From positions 806,001 to 870,000 of the forward strand of contig NZ_FOYQ01000002.1 in the NCBI RefSeq assembly GCF_900115205.1: a DNA stretch of 64,000 bases, given 5' to 3'. The stretch is from Robiginitalea myxolifaciens (GTDB taxonomy: Bacteria; Bacteroidota; Bacteroidia; Flavobacteriales; Flavobacteriaceae). A program made the translations under genes and the position numbers. The notes beneath the pieces are model-generated. The model saw only the letters and a list, made by a program, of their open reading frames with translations. It had not been told where the DNA came from and did no database searches. This document shows positions 7,027-16,152 of this stretch, in pieces (position 1 is the stretch's first letter; the number at the start of each line of letters is the position of its first letter).

Positions 7027-10000
7027 ATGAGTTTTTTAAATTCAGTCCTGAAGGCCTTTGTTGGAGATAAAGCCGAGAAAGATGTCAAGGCCCTTCAGCC
7101 CATTGTTGAAAAAATAAAGAGTTTTGAACCCGCACTACAGGGGCTCTCCCACGATGAATTACGCGGGAAAACTCTGGAATTCAAGGCCGCCATAAAAGAG
7201 GCAACCGCCGGGGTCCAGGAGCAAATCGACGCCCTTAAGGCAGAAGTTGAGGAGTCTACCGATATCGATAAGAACGAATCCCTTTATGCGGAAATCGACG
7301 CCCTGGAAGAAGAGGCCCACAGCATAACCGAAAAAACCCTGGAAGCGCTGCTCCCGGAGGCTTTTGCAGTCGTTAAGGAAACGGCGCGCCGATTCGTGGA
7401 AAACTCCACCCTTACCGTTACAGCGAGTGAATTTGACCGCCAGCTTTCCGGAACTATGGATTATGTGAAGCTCGAAGGAGAGCAAGCCCATTGGAGTAAT
7501 TCCTGGGACGCGGCCGGGAAGGAAGTTACCTGGGATATGGTGCATTATGATGTTCAGCTCATCGGGGGTATTGTCCTGCACCAGGGTAAGATCGCCGAGA
7601 TGCAAACCGGGGAAGGGAAAACTCTGGTTGCCACCCTACCGGTTTATCTCAATGCATTAGCGGGCAAAGGCGTGCACCTGGTAACGGTTAACGATTACCT
7701 TGCGAAAAGGGACAGCGCCTGGATGGCACCCATTTTTGAATTTCATGGCCTGAGCGTAGACTGTATTGACAAACACCGTCCGAACTCGGAAGGCCGGCGT
7801 GCAGCATACAACGCGGATATTACCTATGGAACCAACAACGAGTTCGGTTTCGACTACCTCCGTGACAATATGGCACACACCCCTGGGGATTTGGTTCAGC
7901 GCCCCCACCATTACGCCATTGTAGATGAGGTGGATTCCGTCTTGATCGATGATGCGCGAACTCCTTTGATCATCTCCGGACCCGTTCCCGAGGGAGACCG
8001 CCACGAGTTCAATGAACTGCGGCCCAAGGTTGCCGAGCTCGTCCAAAAACAACAACGCTACCTGACCGGGGTACTGGCCGAAGCCAAAAAGAAGATCGCC
8101 GAGGGCGATGCCAAAGAAGGGGGATTCCTCCTGCTTCGTGTCCATCGCGGATTACCTAAGAATAAAGCCCTGATCAAGTACCTCAGCGAGGAAGGTACCA
8201 AACAGCTGCTGCAAAAGACGGAGAACTTCTACATGCAGGACAATAACCGAGAAATGCCCAAGGTAGATGCAGAATTGCTGTTCGTTATCGAAGAAAAAAC
8301 CAATCAGATTGAGCTAACCGATAAGGGGATCGAATACATTAGCGGCGATCAGGAAAAAGACTTCTTTGTACTTCCGGATATTGGGAGTGAGATTGCTGCC
8401 ATCGAGAACCAGGAACTGGAAATCGAAGAGGAGGCAAAGCTTAAAGACACCCTATTCAAGGATTTTGCGGTGAAAAGCGAACGCATCCATACCATGACCC
8501 AGCTCCTCAAGGCCTACGCGCTTTTTGAGAAAGACGTGGAATACGTGGTGATGGACAATAAGGTCATGATCGTAGATGAGCAGACCGGGCGGATTATGGA
8601 CGGGCGGCGTTATTCCGATGGTCTCCACCAGGCTATTGAGGCCAAGGAAAACGTGAAGATCGAGGCCATGACCCAAACGTTTGCCACGGTCACCCTCCAG
8701 AATTATTTCCGAATGTACCGCAAATTATCGGGTATGACCGGTACCGCAGTTACCGAAGCCGGGGAATTCTGGGAAATCTACAAACTGGATGTGGTGGAGA
8801 TCCCTACCAACCGGCCCATTGCCCGTGACGACCGCCACGACCTGATTTACAAGACCAAACGGGAAAAATACAATGCGATAATCGAGGAAGTAACCCAGCT
8901 GAGTGCTACCGGAAGGCCTGTGCTTATCGGTACTACCTCTGTGGAAATATCGGAACTCCTCTCGCGCATGCTCAACCTGCGCAAGGTTCCTCACAATGTC
9001 CTCAACGCCAAGCTCCACAAAAAGGAAGCGGATATCGTTGCCGAGGCCGGTAAGGCCGGGGTGGTAACCATTGCAACCAACATGGCGGGCCGGGGTACAG
9101 ATATTAAACTCTCCGACGAAGTAAAACAAGCGGGAGGATTGGCGATTATTGGTACAGAGCGCCACGATTCCCGACGGGTAGACCGCCAATTGCGCGGTAG
9201 ATCCGGTCGTCAGGGAGATCCGGGTAGCTCGCAATTCTATGTGTCGCTGGAAGACAACCTCATGCGACTTTTCGGCTCCGAGCGCGTAGCCAAGATGATG
9301 GACCGCATGGGCCTGAAAGAGGGAGAAGTTATTCAGCACAGCATGATGACGAAATCCATAGAACGCGCCCAGAAAAAAGTAGAGGAAAACAACTTTGGAA
9401 TCCGCAAGCGCCTGCTGGAATACGACGATGTGATGAATGCGCAACGGGAAGTAGTGTACAAACGCCGTCGCCACGCCTTGCAGGGAGACCGACTGAAAGT
9501 CGATATCGCCAACATGATCTACGACACCGGTGAGGTGATTGCAGAGACCAACAAAATGGCGGAGGATTACAAGAATTTTGAGTTTGAACTGATCAAGTAT
9601 TTCTCAATTACCGCCCCCGTAACGGAGGATGAATTCAAAAAGATCCCACTGCAGGACCTGGCGCGAAAAACTTACGATCAGGCCTATTCCCACTACCAGG
9701 AAAAGATGGAGCGGGCCGCCGAGACTGCCTTCCCGGTAATCCGGAATGTACACGAGGACCCGGCAAGTAGCTTCGAGCGTATTGTGGTCCCCTTCACCGA
9801 TGGCATTAAAACCCTGAAGGTCGTAACCGATCTGCAGAAAGCCTACGACAGCAAAGGAAAGCAACTCATCAACGATTTTGAGAAGAATATTACCCTTGCA
9901 ATTATCGATGAAAGCTGGAAGACGCACCTAAGGAAAATGGACGAACTCAAGCAATCGGTTCAGCTAGCCGTACACGAACAGAAAGACCCGCTGTTGATCT

Positions 10001-10389
10001 ACAAATTCGAGGCTTTTGAGCTGTTCAAGTCCATGATTGAGAAGGTGAATAAAGAAGTGGTGTCTTTCCTCTATAAAGGGGAATTACCCAGTTCAAACAC
10101 CGGACAAATCCAGGAAGCACGTCAGGTTAGAAGGCCCAAGGAAAAACTGCAAACCAGTAAGGAAGAAATCCCGAACAGCGACGAACTGGCCGCCCGCAGC
10201 CGGGCTGCAGGCCAAACCCAGGGACAACGACCTCAGATTACGGAAACCATTACGCGGGACAAACCCAAAATTGGCCGTAATGAGCGGGTAACGATCAAGA
10301 ATGTCATGTCCGGGGAAAACAAAACCCTGAAATTCAAGCAGGCTGAGCCCCTGATAGCTAAGGGGGAATGGGTACTGGTCGAAGATTAG
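7027..10389 (+). CDS. secA: Preprotein translocase ATPase subunit SecA
   Basis: A 1120-residue SecA, the motor that drives unfolded preproteins through SecYEG. Walker A QTGEGKT lies in the IAEMQTGEGKTLVATLP segment near residue 195; VTVNDYLAKRD, DE-box VDEVDS, NMAGRGTDIKL and the RQLRGRSGRQGDPG helicase motif VI follow in order. As in other Flavobacteriia the protein is longer than E. coli SecA (901 residues) because of insertions around residues 60-110 and 340-480, and it lacks the C-terminal CxCx8CH zinc motif, ending instead with a short beta-rich tail (KTLKFKQAEPLIAKGEW). It stands alone behind a 180-bp leader with a hairpin. Confidence 0.97.
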   Translation: MSFLNSVLKAFVGDKAEKDVKALQPIVEKIKSFEPALQGLSHDELRGKTLEFKAAIKEATAGVQEQIDALKAEVEESTDIDKNESLYAEIDALEEEAHSITEKTLEALLPEAFAVVKETARRFVENSTLTVTASEFDRQLSGTMDYVKLEGEQAHWSNSWDAAGKEVTWDMVHYDVQLIGGIVLHQGKIAEMQTGEGKTLVATLPVYLNALAGKGVHLVTVNDYLAKRDSAWMAPIFEFHGLSVDCIDKHRPNSEGRRAAYNADITYGTNNEFGFDYLRDNMAHTPGDLVQRPHHYAIVDEVDSVLIDDARTPLIISGPVPEGDRHEFNELRPKVAELVQKQQRYLTGVLAEAKKKIAEGDAKEGGFLLLRVHRGLPKNKALIKYLSEEGTKQLLQKTENFYMQDNNREMPKVDAELLFVIEEKTNQIELTDKGIEYISGDQEKDFFVLPDIGSEIAAIENQELEIEEEAKLKDTLFKDFAVKSERIHTMTQLLKAYALFEKDVEYVVMDNKVMIVDEQTGRIMDGRRYSDGLHQAIEAKENVKIEAMTQTFATVTLQNYFRMYRKLSGMTGTAVTEAGEFWEIYKLDVVEIPTNRPIARDDRHDLIYKTKREKYNAIIEEVTQLSATGRPVLIGTTSVEISELLSRMLNLRKVPHNVLNAKLHKKEADIVAEAGKAGVVTIATNMAGRGTDIKLSDEVKQAGGLAIIGTERHDSRRVDRQLRGRSGRQGDPGSSQFYVSLEDNLMRLFGSERVAKMMDRMGLKEGEVIQHSMMTKSIERAQKKVEENNFGIRKRLLEYDDVMNAQREVVYKRRRHALQGDRLKVDIANMIYDTGEVIAETNKMAEDYKNFEFELIKYFSITAPVTEDEFKKIPLQDLARKTYDQAYSHYQEKMERAAETAFPVIRNVHEDPASSFERIVVPFTDGIKTLKVVTDLQKAYDSKGKQLINDFEKNITLAIIDESWKTHLRKMDELKQSVQLAVHEQKDPLLIYKFEAFELFKSMIEKVNKEVVSFLYKGELPSSNTGQIQEARQVRRPKEKLQTSKEEIPNSDELAARSRAAGQTQGQRPQITETITRDKPKIGRNERVTIKNVMSGENKTLKFKQAEPLIAKGEWVLVED

Positions 10390-10397
10390 TCCCGTTG

Positions 10398-10428
10398 TTG
10401 GTAATCTCCTAAAACATATTTAGCTTTA
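10398..10428 (+). promoter_or_regulatory. Candidate promoter for the histidine kinase gene
   Basis: TTG at 10398-10400 and TAGCTTTA at 10421-10428 with a 20-base spacer resemble the flavobacterial promoter with one mismatch in the -7 box (final A instead of G). It falls just after the secA stop and 84 bases before the chosen kinase start. Confidence 0.35.
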
Positions 10429-10512
10429 CGTCCTGAATAGGTTCAGCGGGCTCCCCCTTTGTCGCTGTACTACCGATTCAAGCCGATGCAGGACCAGCCT
10501 TTATACCTAAAA

Positions 10513-11730
10513 ATGAAGAAGCAGGACAAGTTCCGGGAGCGCCTGAAGGACAAAACCGAGCTTTTCCTCAAAGTAAACCACATTGGCACGCTTTGCTGCC
10601 TGGTACTTGCCATCCTGTGTTACTTCCTCCTGAAGATCACCGCAATTATCCCCTGGATCCTTCTGGGGTTCGTCGTATTGAATTTCATTAACCTCTATGC
10701 GTTCCGAACGCATAAGAACCTGACCCTGACGTACAATATTGCCTCGCTTATGGGCCTGGCCGGATCGGTAGCCATTGTTTTGTATAGTGGTGGAATTAAC
10801 AGCCCGTTTATCTTTATCCTGGCTGTGCTCGTCTTTGCCGGCTATGTCACCACGCGGGTTTACGGGCGGATATACCTGATCGTGAGCCTGGTATTCCTGG
10901 TTTTGATTTACTCACAGAGTGTAGAGGGATTCAGCCGGGTATCTAATGTTGTACCGGAGAATTCCCGGGAGCTTTTTGCCTTATTCAGCATTATGCTTTC
11001 AGTATACCTACTCGGTGGCGTGTTCGGCAGGAACTTGTTAAGTGCGCACCACAAACTTTACCGCTCCAAAGGGGAGATCGAACAGCGGATGCAGGAAAAG
11101 GAAATGCTGCTGAAAGAGGTGCACCACAGGGTCAAAAATAACCTGCAGACGGTATCCTCACTCCTGCGCATGCAAAGCCGGGAGATCGACGACAAGGATA
11201 TACAGAACCTGCTGCAGGGAAGCCAGAATCGCGTGGTTTGCATGGCCATGGTGCACGAAATGCTTTATATGCGCGACGATTTGGCCAAAATCGAATACCG
11301 CTCCTATGTCGAAGACCTGGGTGCTTACCTGATCAAATCTATTAAAGGGCCTAAAAGTAAAATCCGCCTGAATATCGACATCCCGGACATTGAGTTAGGG
11401 ATAGATACGGCGATCCCACTGGGACTATTGATAAACGAAGCGGTAACCAATGCCCTGAAATACGGATTCAAAGACCTGGACGAGGGCGAAATTACCATTG
11501 CGCTCGAACGCGAAAACAAAACAGAATACATCCTGCGGATCGGGGACAACGGAGTTGGATTCCCGGAGGAAATAACTCCGGCTTCTACCAAATCCCTCGG
11601 CTTGAAACTCATCCACAACCTCAGCCGACAACTCAAGGGAGATGTAATTCGGGATTTCTCCAAGAAAGGAACCAACTACATCATCCACTTCCAGGAAGCG
11701 GCCCAGGCACCCTTCCATACGCTCGCCTAA
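10513..11730 (+). CDS. Membrane sensor histidine kinase, HisKA_2 family
   Basis: A 405-residue protein with about six membrane helices in residues 20-190, a short linker, then a HisKA_2 dimerisation/phosphoacceptor domain (MLLKEVHHRVKNNLQTV, the His-His pair near residue 205) and a HATPase_c domain with N box INEAVTNALKYG and G1 DNGVGFP, and SLGLKLIHNLSRQL. No extracytoplasmic sensor domain is large enough to see, so the membrane part probably senses the signal. No response regulator is adjacent, making it an orphan kinase. ATG 10513 in an A-rich context was chosen; earlier in-frame starts (TTG 10459, ATG 10489) only add a polar leader. Confidence 0.85.
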   Translation: MKKQDKFRERLKDKTELFLKVNHIGTLCCLVLAILCYFLLKITAIIPWILLGFVVLNFINLYAFRTHKNLTLTYNIASLMGLAGSVAIVLYSGGINSPFIFILAVLVFAGYVTTRVYGRIYLIVSLVFLVLIYSQSVEGFSRVSNVVPENSRELFALFSIMLSVYLLGGVFGRNLLSAHHKLYRSKGEIEQRMQEKEMLLKEVHHRVKNNLQTVSSLLRMQSREIDDKDIQNLLQGSQNRVVCMAMVHEMLYMRDDLAKIEYRSYVEDLGAYLIKSIKGPKSKIRLNIDIPDIELGIDTAIPLGLLINEAVTNALKYGFKDLDEGEITIALERENKTEYILRIGDNGVGFPEEITPASTKSLGLKLIHNLSRQLKGDVIRDFSKKGTNYIIHFQEAAQAPFHTLA

Positions 11731-11770
11731 AGATTTTCTATCTTTAAAGCTCGGACCAACCCGAGAACCT

Positions 11771-14284
11771 ATGAAAAAAATTACACTGCTGCTCCTGCTG
11801 TGCAGCTTTTCCGTTACTGCTCAAGACTATTTTCTAAAAAAGTACGAACCCTATAATTCGGATGTTCCAAGCCCTGAAACTTTTCTGGGATATGGCGTTG
11901 GCGAATACCATACCCGCCACGACCGTATTGTAGCTTACCTGAACACCCTGGCCACCAGTTCGCCCAGAGCGGAGATTGAACTATATGGCTATACCCACGA
12001 AAAAAGGCCTTTGGTAATCCTCAGGATAGGGACGCAAGGAAACCTGCAAAATATTGAAGCGCTTCAGCAAAGGCACCTGGTCTTCACCGATCCGCAACAG
12101 AGTGCTGCCAGCGACCCGGAGCTTCCAATTTTTATTCAATTGGGGTACAATGTCCATGGCAATGAGCCCTCCAGTTCTGAGGCCGCCATGCTTACCGCCT
12201 ACATTATGGTTGCTTCGGAGCACCCTGAAATTGCCAAATTCCGGGAGCAATCGGTAATTTTCCTGGATCCAACGATCAACCCGGATGGACGCGACCGACA
12301 TACGCAATGGGCCAACACCTATAGGGGCAATCCCCTGGTTACAGATCCTCAGGATGCTGAACATAATGAATACTGGCCGGGAGGACGAACCAACCACTAT
12401 TGGTTTGACCTGAACCGCGATTGGCTGCTCGCAATTAACCCCGAGAGTCGGGGAAAGCTAAACTGGTATCACCAGTGGTATCCGAATGTGGTTACGGATT
12501 TCCATGAAATGGGTACGCAAAGCACGCACTTTTTTGAACCTATGAAAGCCAACGGCTCTCGAAATCCAATTATGCCGAAGGAAAACTATGAAGACCTCAA
12601 TAACAAATTTGCGGAATACTTTGTAGAAGCGCACGACAGCCTGGGATCCCTGTATTTCTCTAAAGAAGTTTTCGACGGAACCTACCCCGGATACGGTTCC
12701 TCCTATCCGGACCTTCAAGGTGGTCTGGGATTGCTTTTTGAACAAGCGAGTTCCCGGGGACATGCCCAACGAACCGCTTTTGGGAAAATTACCTTCCCTT
12801 TTACCATTCGTAATCAACTGGTCTCCGGGATGGCTACCATAAAAGCTGCCGTTGAGAATAAGGACTATCTACGCAATTATCAGAAGCTCTTCTTTACCAG
12901 TGGATTGCGCAACGCCGCGGCTTCCCGAACGCGGGCATACACCTTTGAACTGGAAGACGATGCCAACCGCTTAAAGGCCTTTCTGGATAAACTCCTGATC
13001 CATCGTGTAAAGGTATATCGAAACGGAGATCGCCGATTTACAGTACCTACAGATCAACCGCAGTATCGCATGGTGCAAAGCTTCTTCGAAACGTATTCCA
13101 CCTACCGGGATAGCGTTTTCTACGATGCGTCGGCCTGGTCGGTAGCGAACTTTTATAACATAGCGTATCGCCCACAGCGCAGCTTTAATTCCGGGCAGGA
13201 ACTCACCAGTGTGGAAGACCTCTTCCTTCCCGATGCCGTGCAACGATCGGATTACGCCTATATCGTCAACGGCAATGATTACAATACCCCCGCGCTGATA
13301 CACTATTTACAGTCCCAGGGGCTGGTTGTAAGCAGTGCTTTCAAACCCTTTACCACAAGGGTAAACAGTCAGGAAAAGTCCTTTGATTACGGTGCGGTTA
13401 TCATCCATGTCCCTTCTCAGTCCAAATCGGCCGATGCCGTATTTCAAATCGTGCAGGAGGGGCAATCGCGCTTCCAGATTCCAATCGATGGCGTACGATC
13501 GGGTTATCATCTCAAAGGGGTTGATTTAGGTAGCCGCTACATGAATCCCCTGCGTAAACCAAAAGCAGCGATGCTGGTAGGTGAAGGCACCCGATCCTAC
13601 GAGGCTGGGGAGGTATGGCACCTGCTCGATACCCGTGTTGGGATGCCCATAACCAAACTTCCTTTACGCGATTTTGATCGTATCGATCTGAAAGGATACA
13701 ATACCCTGGTGATGGTAAGCGGAAACTATCGATTTTCCGAGACCCAGCAGGAAAAAATCAAACAGTGGGTACGGCAAGGGAATACCCTCATTACCATAGG
13801 TACAGCTACTTCTTATGTGGTTGATAAGGAATGGGTGAAAGAATCCCTGGTCAGCGATAAAAAGGACAGCACAGCTACCGTAGAACGATTGCCATATGGG
13901 GATGCCGGTGAAAATTCTGGCAGGGAACGTGTTGGAGGTATTATCCTTAAAGCCGATCTGGACCTCAGCCATCCCCTGGCCTTTGGTTATACCCGCTCCG
14001 ACCTGCCGGTGTACAAGAATAATGAAGTGTGGCTCAAACCAAGTAAAAATGCCTATAGCACGGTAGCTCAGTACACGCCAAACCCACATATCGATGGTTT
14101 TATTTCGCGAGAGAACCTGGAGGAAAATGCCAAAGGTTCTGCATCGCTCGTGGTGAGCCGCCTCGGCGGAGGCCGGGTAGTACTATTTGCCGACAATCCT
14201 AATTTCCGCGGTAGTTGGTACGGTACAAACCGCCTGTTCCTGAATGCAATTTTCCTGGGGAATCATATCCGCGTACCGAACTAG
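11771..14284 (+). CDS. Secreted M14 family zinc carboxypeptidase
   Basis: An 837-residue protein with signal peptide (MKKITLLLLLCSFSVTAQ). Residues about 30-380 are an M14 carboxypeptidase domain: zinc ligands HGNEPSSSE (His and Glu, H-x2-E) and a later His in TDFHEMGT; INPDGRDR is the substrate-binding segment and the catalytic Glu is expected in LLFEQASSRG. The C-terminal half (residues about 600-837) resembles a glutamine-amidotransferase-like fold found in this Bacteroidetes subgroup, with KAAMLVGEGTRSYEAGE and VVLFADNPNFRGSW. It probably digests peptides or modified peptides in the periplasm or outside. The next gene is also a secreted hydrolase, separated by a short repeat. Confidence 0.9.
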   Translation: MKKITLLLLLCSFSVTAQDYFLKKYEPYNSDVPSPETFLGYGVGEYHTRHDRIVAYLNTLATSSPRAEIELYGYTHEKRPLVILRIGTQGNLQNIEALQQRHLVFTDPQQSAASDPELPIFIQLGYNVHGNEPSSSEAAMLTAYIMVASEHPEIAKFREQSVIFLDPTINPDGRDRHTQWANTYRGNPLVTDPQDAEHNEYWPGGRTNHYWFDLNRDWLLAINPESRGKLNWYHQWYPNVVTDFHEMGTQSTHFFEPMKANGSRNPIMPKENYEDLNNKFAEYFVEAHDSLGSLYFSKEVFDGTYPGYGSSYPDLQGGLGLLFEQASSRGHAQRTAFGKITFPFTIRNQLVSGMATIKAAVENKDYLRNYQKLFFTSGLRNAAASRTRAYTFELEDDANRLKAFLDKLLIHRVKVYRNGDRRFTVPTDQPQYRMVQSFFETYSTYRDSVFYDASAWSVANFYNIAYRPQRSFNSGQELTSVEDLFLPDAVQRSDYAYIVNGNDYNTPALIHYLQSQGLVVSSAFKPFTTRVNSQEKSFDYGAVIIHVPSQSKSADAVFQIVQEGQSRFQIPIDGVRSGYHLKGVDLGSRYMNPLRKPKAAMLVGEGTRSYEAGEVWHLLDTRVGMPITKLPLRDFDRIDLKGYNTLVMVSGNYRFSETQQEKIKQWVRQGNTLITIGTATSYVVDKEWVKESLVSDKKDSTATVERLPYGDAGENSGRERVGGIILKADLDLSHPLAFGYTRSDLPVYKNNEVWLKPSKNAYSTVAQYTPNPHIDGFISRENLEENAKGSASLVVSRLGGGRVVLFADNPNFRGSWYGTNRLFLNAIFLGNHIRVPN

Positions 14285-14285
14285 G

Positions 14286-14332
14286 CAAATTCCAAATTCC
14301 AAAACCCAAATTCCAACTTCCAAAATCAAACC
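14286..14332 (+). repeat. Short A/C-rich tandem repeat of AATTCCAA type
   Basis: Between the peptidase stop and the next start the sequence repeats CAAATTCCAA-like units four times with small changes (CAAATTCC, AAATTCCAAAA, CCAAATTCCAA, CTTCCAAAATC). Similar AATTCCAA runs occur between genes in many Flavobacteriaceae. It has no dyad symmetry, so it is not a terminator. Confidence 0.6.
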
Positions 14333-14346
14333 ACCAACCTGATATT

Positions 14347-15903
14347 ATGAGAACCACAATACTTCTTTTTGCGCTGCTAATAAGCTCGGCGATTTCAGCT
14401 CAAAGCAATTTCTCCGAGGGCCCCTATGACCAGTTGATTATCCGGGGGGCAACCCTGATAAATGGTAACGGAGCGCCACCCATAGGCCCGGTAGACATTG
14501 TCATTGAGGGAAATACTATTGCTCGGGTTCAGGTTGTTGGATATCCCGGAGTGGCTATTAACCCGGATCGCAGACCGCAATTGCAGGCCGGCGGAAAGGA
14601 GATCGATGCCAGTGGCATGTATGTCTTACCCGGATTTGTAGACATGCACGGACATATTGGGGGAACCTCACAGGGAGCGGAGCCCGATTACGTCTTTAAA
14701 CTCTGGATGTCTCATGGGATAACCACCGTAAGGGAACCCAGTGGAAGAGGCGTCGATTTTACTCTGGACCTGAAGAAAAAGAGTGCAGCAAATAGTATCG
14801 TAGCCCCGCGTATCCTGGCCTATACCGGATTTGGACAGGGGCATGATGGTCCAATCTCAACCCCCGAGCAGGCGCGCGAATGGGTGCGGGAAAACGCCCG
14901 TAAGGGGGCGGATGGTATAAAATTTTTCGGGGCTCCTCCCGAAATTATGCAGGCAGCGCTCGAAGAAAATAAAAAGCTGGGACTGCGATCGGCCTGCCAT
15001 CACGCCCAGATGGATGTGGCGCGGTGGAATGTCCTCAATTCGGCACGTGCCGGCCTGACCAGTATGGAACACTGGTACGGCTTACCGGAAGCCCTTTTTG
15101 AAGACAGGACGGTACAGGATTATCCCCTCGACTATAACTATGCCAACGAGCAACATCGTTTTGAACAAGCCGGTAATCTATGGCAACAGGCCGCAGACCC
15201 GTATTCCGAGCATTGGAATGCGGTAATGAAGGAACTCCTGGACCTCGATTTTACCCTGGATCCAACCTTTAATATTTACGAGGCAAGCCGGGATCTGCAT
15301 CGGGCCCGAAGGGCCGAGTGGCACGAGGATTATACCTTGCCATCGCTTTGGCGCTTCTACGCCCCCAGCAAGGTAAGCCACGGTTCCTACTGGCATTATT
15401 GGGGTACAGAACAGGAGGTTGCCTGGAAGGAAAATTACCGGCTGTGGATGACCTTTATCAATGAATACAAGAATAGAGGCGGCCGGGTGACTGCAGGATC
15501 AGATTCGGGGTTTATTTATCAGCTTTATGGTTTTGCCTACGTTCGGGAACTGGAATTGCTAAGGGAAGCCGGATTTCATCCCCTGGAGGTTATCCGGGCA
15601 GCGACATTTAACGGGGCAGAAGCCCTCGGAATGTCTGATAAAATAGGTACGGTAGCCGTTGGCAAACTAGCCGATCTTGTGCTGGTTGGTGAAAATCCGT
15701 TGGAGAATTTAAAAGTACTTTACGGAACAGGTGCCATTAAACTCACAGAGGATAACGAAGTTGTTCGAGTGGGAGGAGTACGCTATACCATCAAAGATGG
15801 AATTATCTACGATGCTCCAGCCCTGCTGGCCGATGTCAAACGCCAGGTAGACGAAGCCAAGGCCCGGGAAAATTTCCAACTGAAACAACCTGGGAAAGAA
15901 TAA
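14347..15903 (+). CDS. Secreted metal-dependent amidohydrolase
   Basis: A 518-residue amidohydrolase-superfamily protein starting at ATG 14347 with signal peptide MRTTILLFALLISSAISAQ. The metal site is complete: HxH in GFVDMHGHIGG, later His residues in SACHHAQMD and SMEHWYG, and the distal Asp in TAGSDSGF. The C-terminal beta-sandwich piece (IGTVAVGKLADLVLVGENPL) is typical. The subgroup contains imidazolonepropionase/prolidase-like enzymes of the Sgx9260 type; the substrate cannot be predicted, but an N-acyl or peptidic compound is likely. It follows the M14 peptidase by 62 bases, so the two may be coexpressed for peptide scavenging. Confidence 0.88.
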   Translation: MRTTILLFALLISSAISAQSNFSEGPYDQLIIRGATLINGNGAPPIGPVDIVIEGNTIARVQVVGYPGVAINPDRRPQLQAGGKEIDASGMYVLPGFVDMHGHIGGTSQGAEPDYVFKLWMSHGITTVREPSGRGVDFTLDLKKKSAANSIVAPRILAYTGFGQGHDGPISTPEQAREWVRENARKGADGIKFFGAPPEIMQAALEENKKLGLRSACHHAQMDVARWNVLNSARAGLTSMEHWYGLPEALFEDRTVQDYPLDYNYANEQHRFEQAGNLWQQAADPYSEHWNAVMKELLDLDFTLDPTFNIYEASRDLHRARRAEWHEDYTLPSLWRFYAPSKVSHGSYWHYWGTEQEVAWKENYRLWMTFINEYKNRGGRVTAGSDSGFIYQLYGFAYVRELELLREAGFHPLEVIRAATFNGAEALGMSDKIGTVAVGKLADLVLVGENPLENLKVLYGTGAIKLTEDNEVVRVGGVRYTIKDGIIYDAPALLADVKRQVDEAKARENFQLKQPGKE

Positions 15904-15932
15904 TCGTCGATTAAATGCTGGGAGGCAGGTAA

Positions 15933-16028
15933 TTACTTGCGCACACGCACCGCTTTAAGCTGCTTTTTCCTGTTTCGAAACTGTATGGCTGCTGCGGAGA
16001 AAAGTAATGCTAAGGTCAGGAGTATCAT
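15933..16028 (-). pseudogene. Possible short membrane ORF or gene remnant
   Basis: On the minus strand ATG at 16028 opens 31 codons ending at 15933: MILLTLALLFSAAAIQF followed by a basic tail (RNRKKQLKAVRVRK). The same frame is open upstream to about 16104 and reads like protein (FEGFGLLSHFKNLLFVPTQIFYP) but has no ATG, GTG or TTG start there. It looks like a small membrane protein with an unusual start or the 3' remnant of a lost gene. It is the only coding-like signal in the 249-bp gap 15904-16152. Confidence 0.3.
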
Positions 16029-16152
16029 AGGGTAAAAGATTTGGGTAGGGACAAAAAGTAGATTTTTGAAGTGAGAAAGTAATCCAAATCCCTCAAAAAC
16101 AGTTCTTTATTCGGCATACGGTTAGTATCTTCGGTAAAGATCACCTTTTGCT

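Noticed and set aside
8725-9474. A 249-codon minus-strand frame inside secA
   Set aside because: Shadow of the secA reading frame; no domain, signal or promoter.
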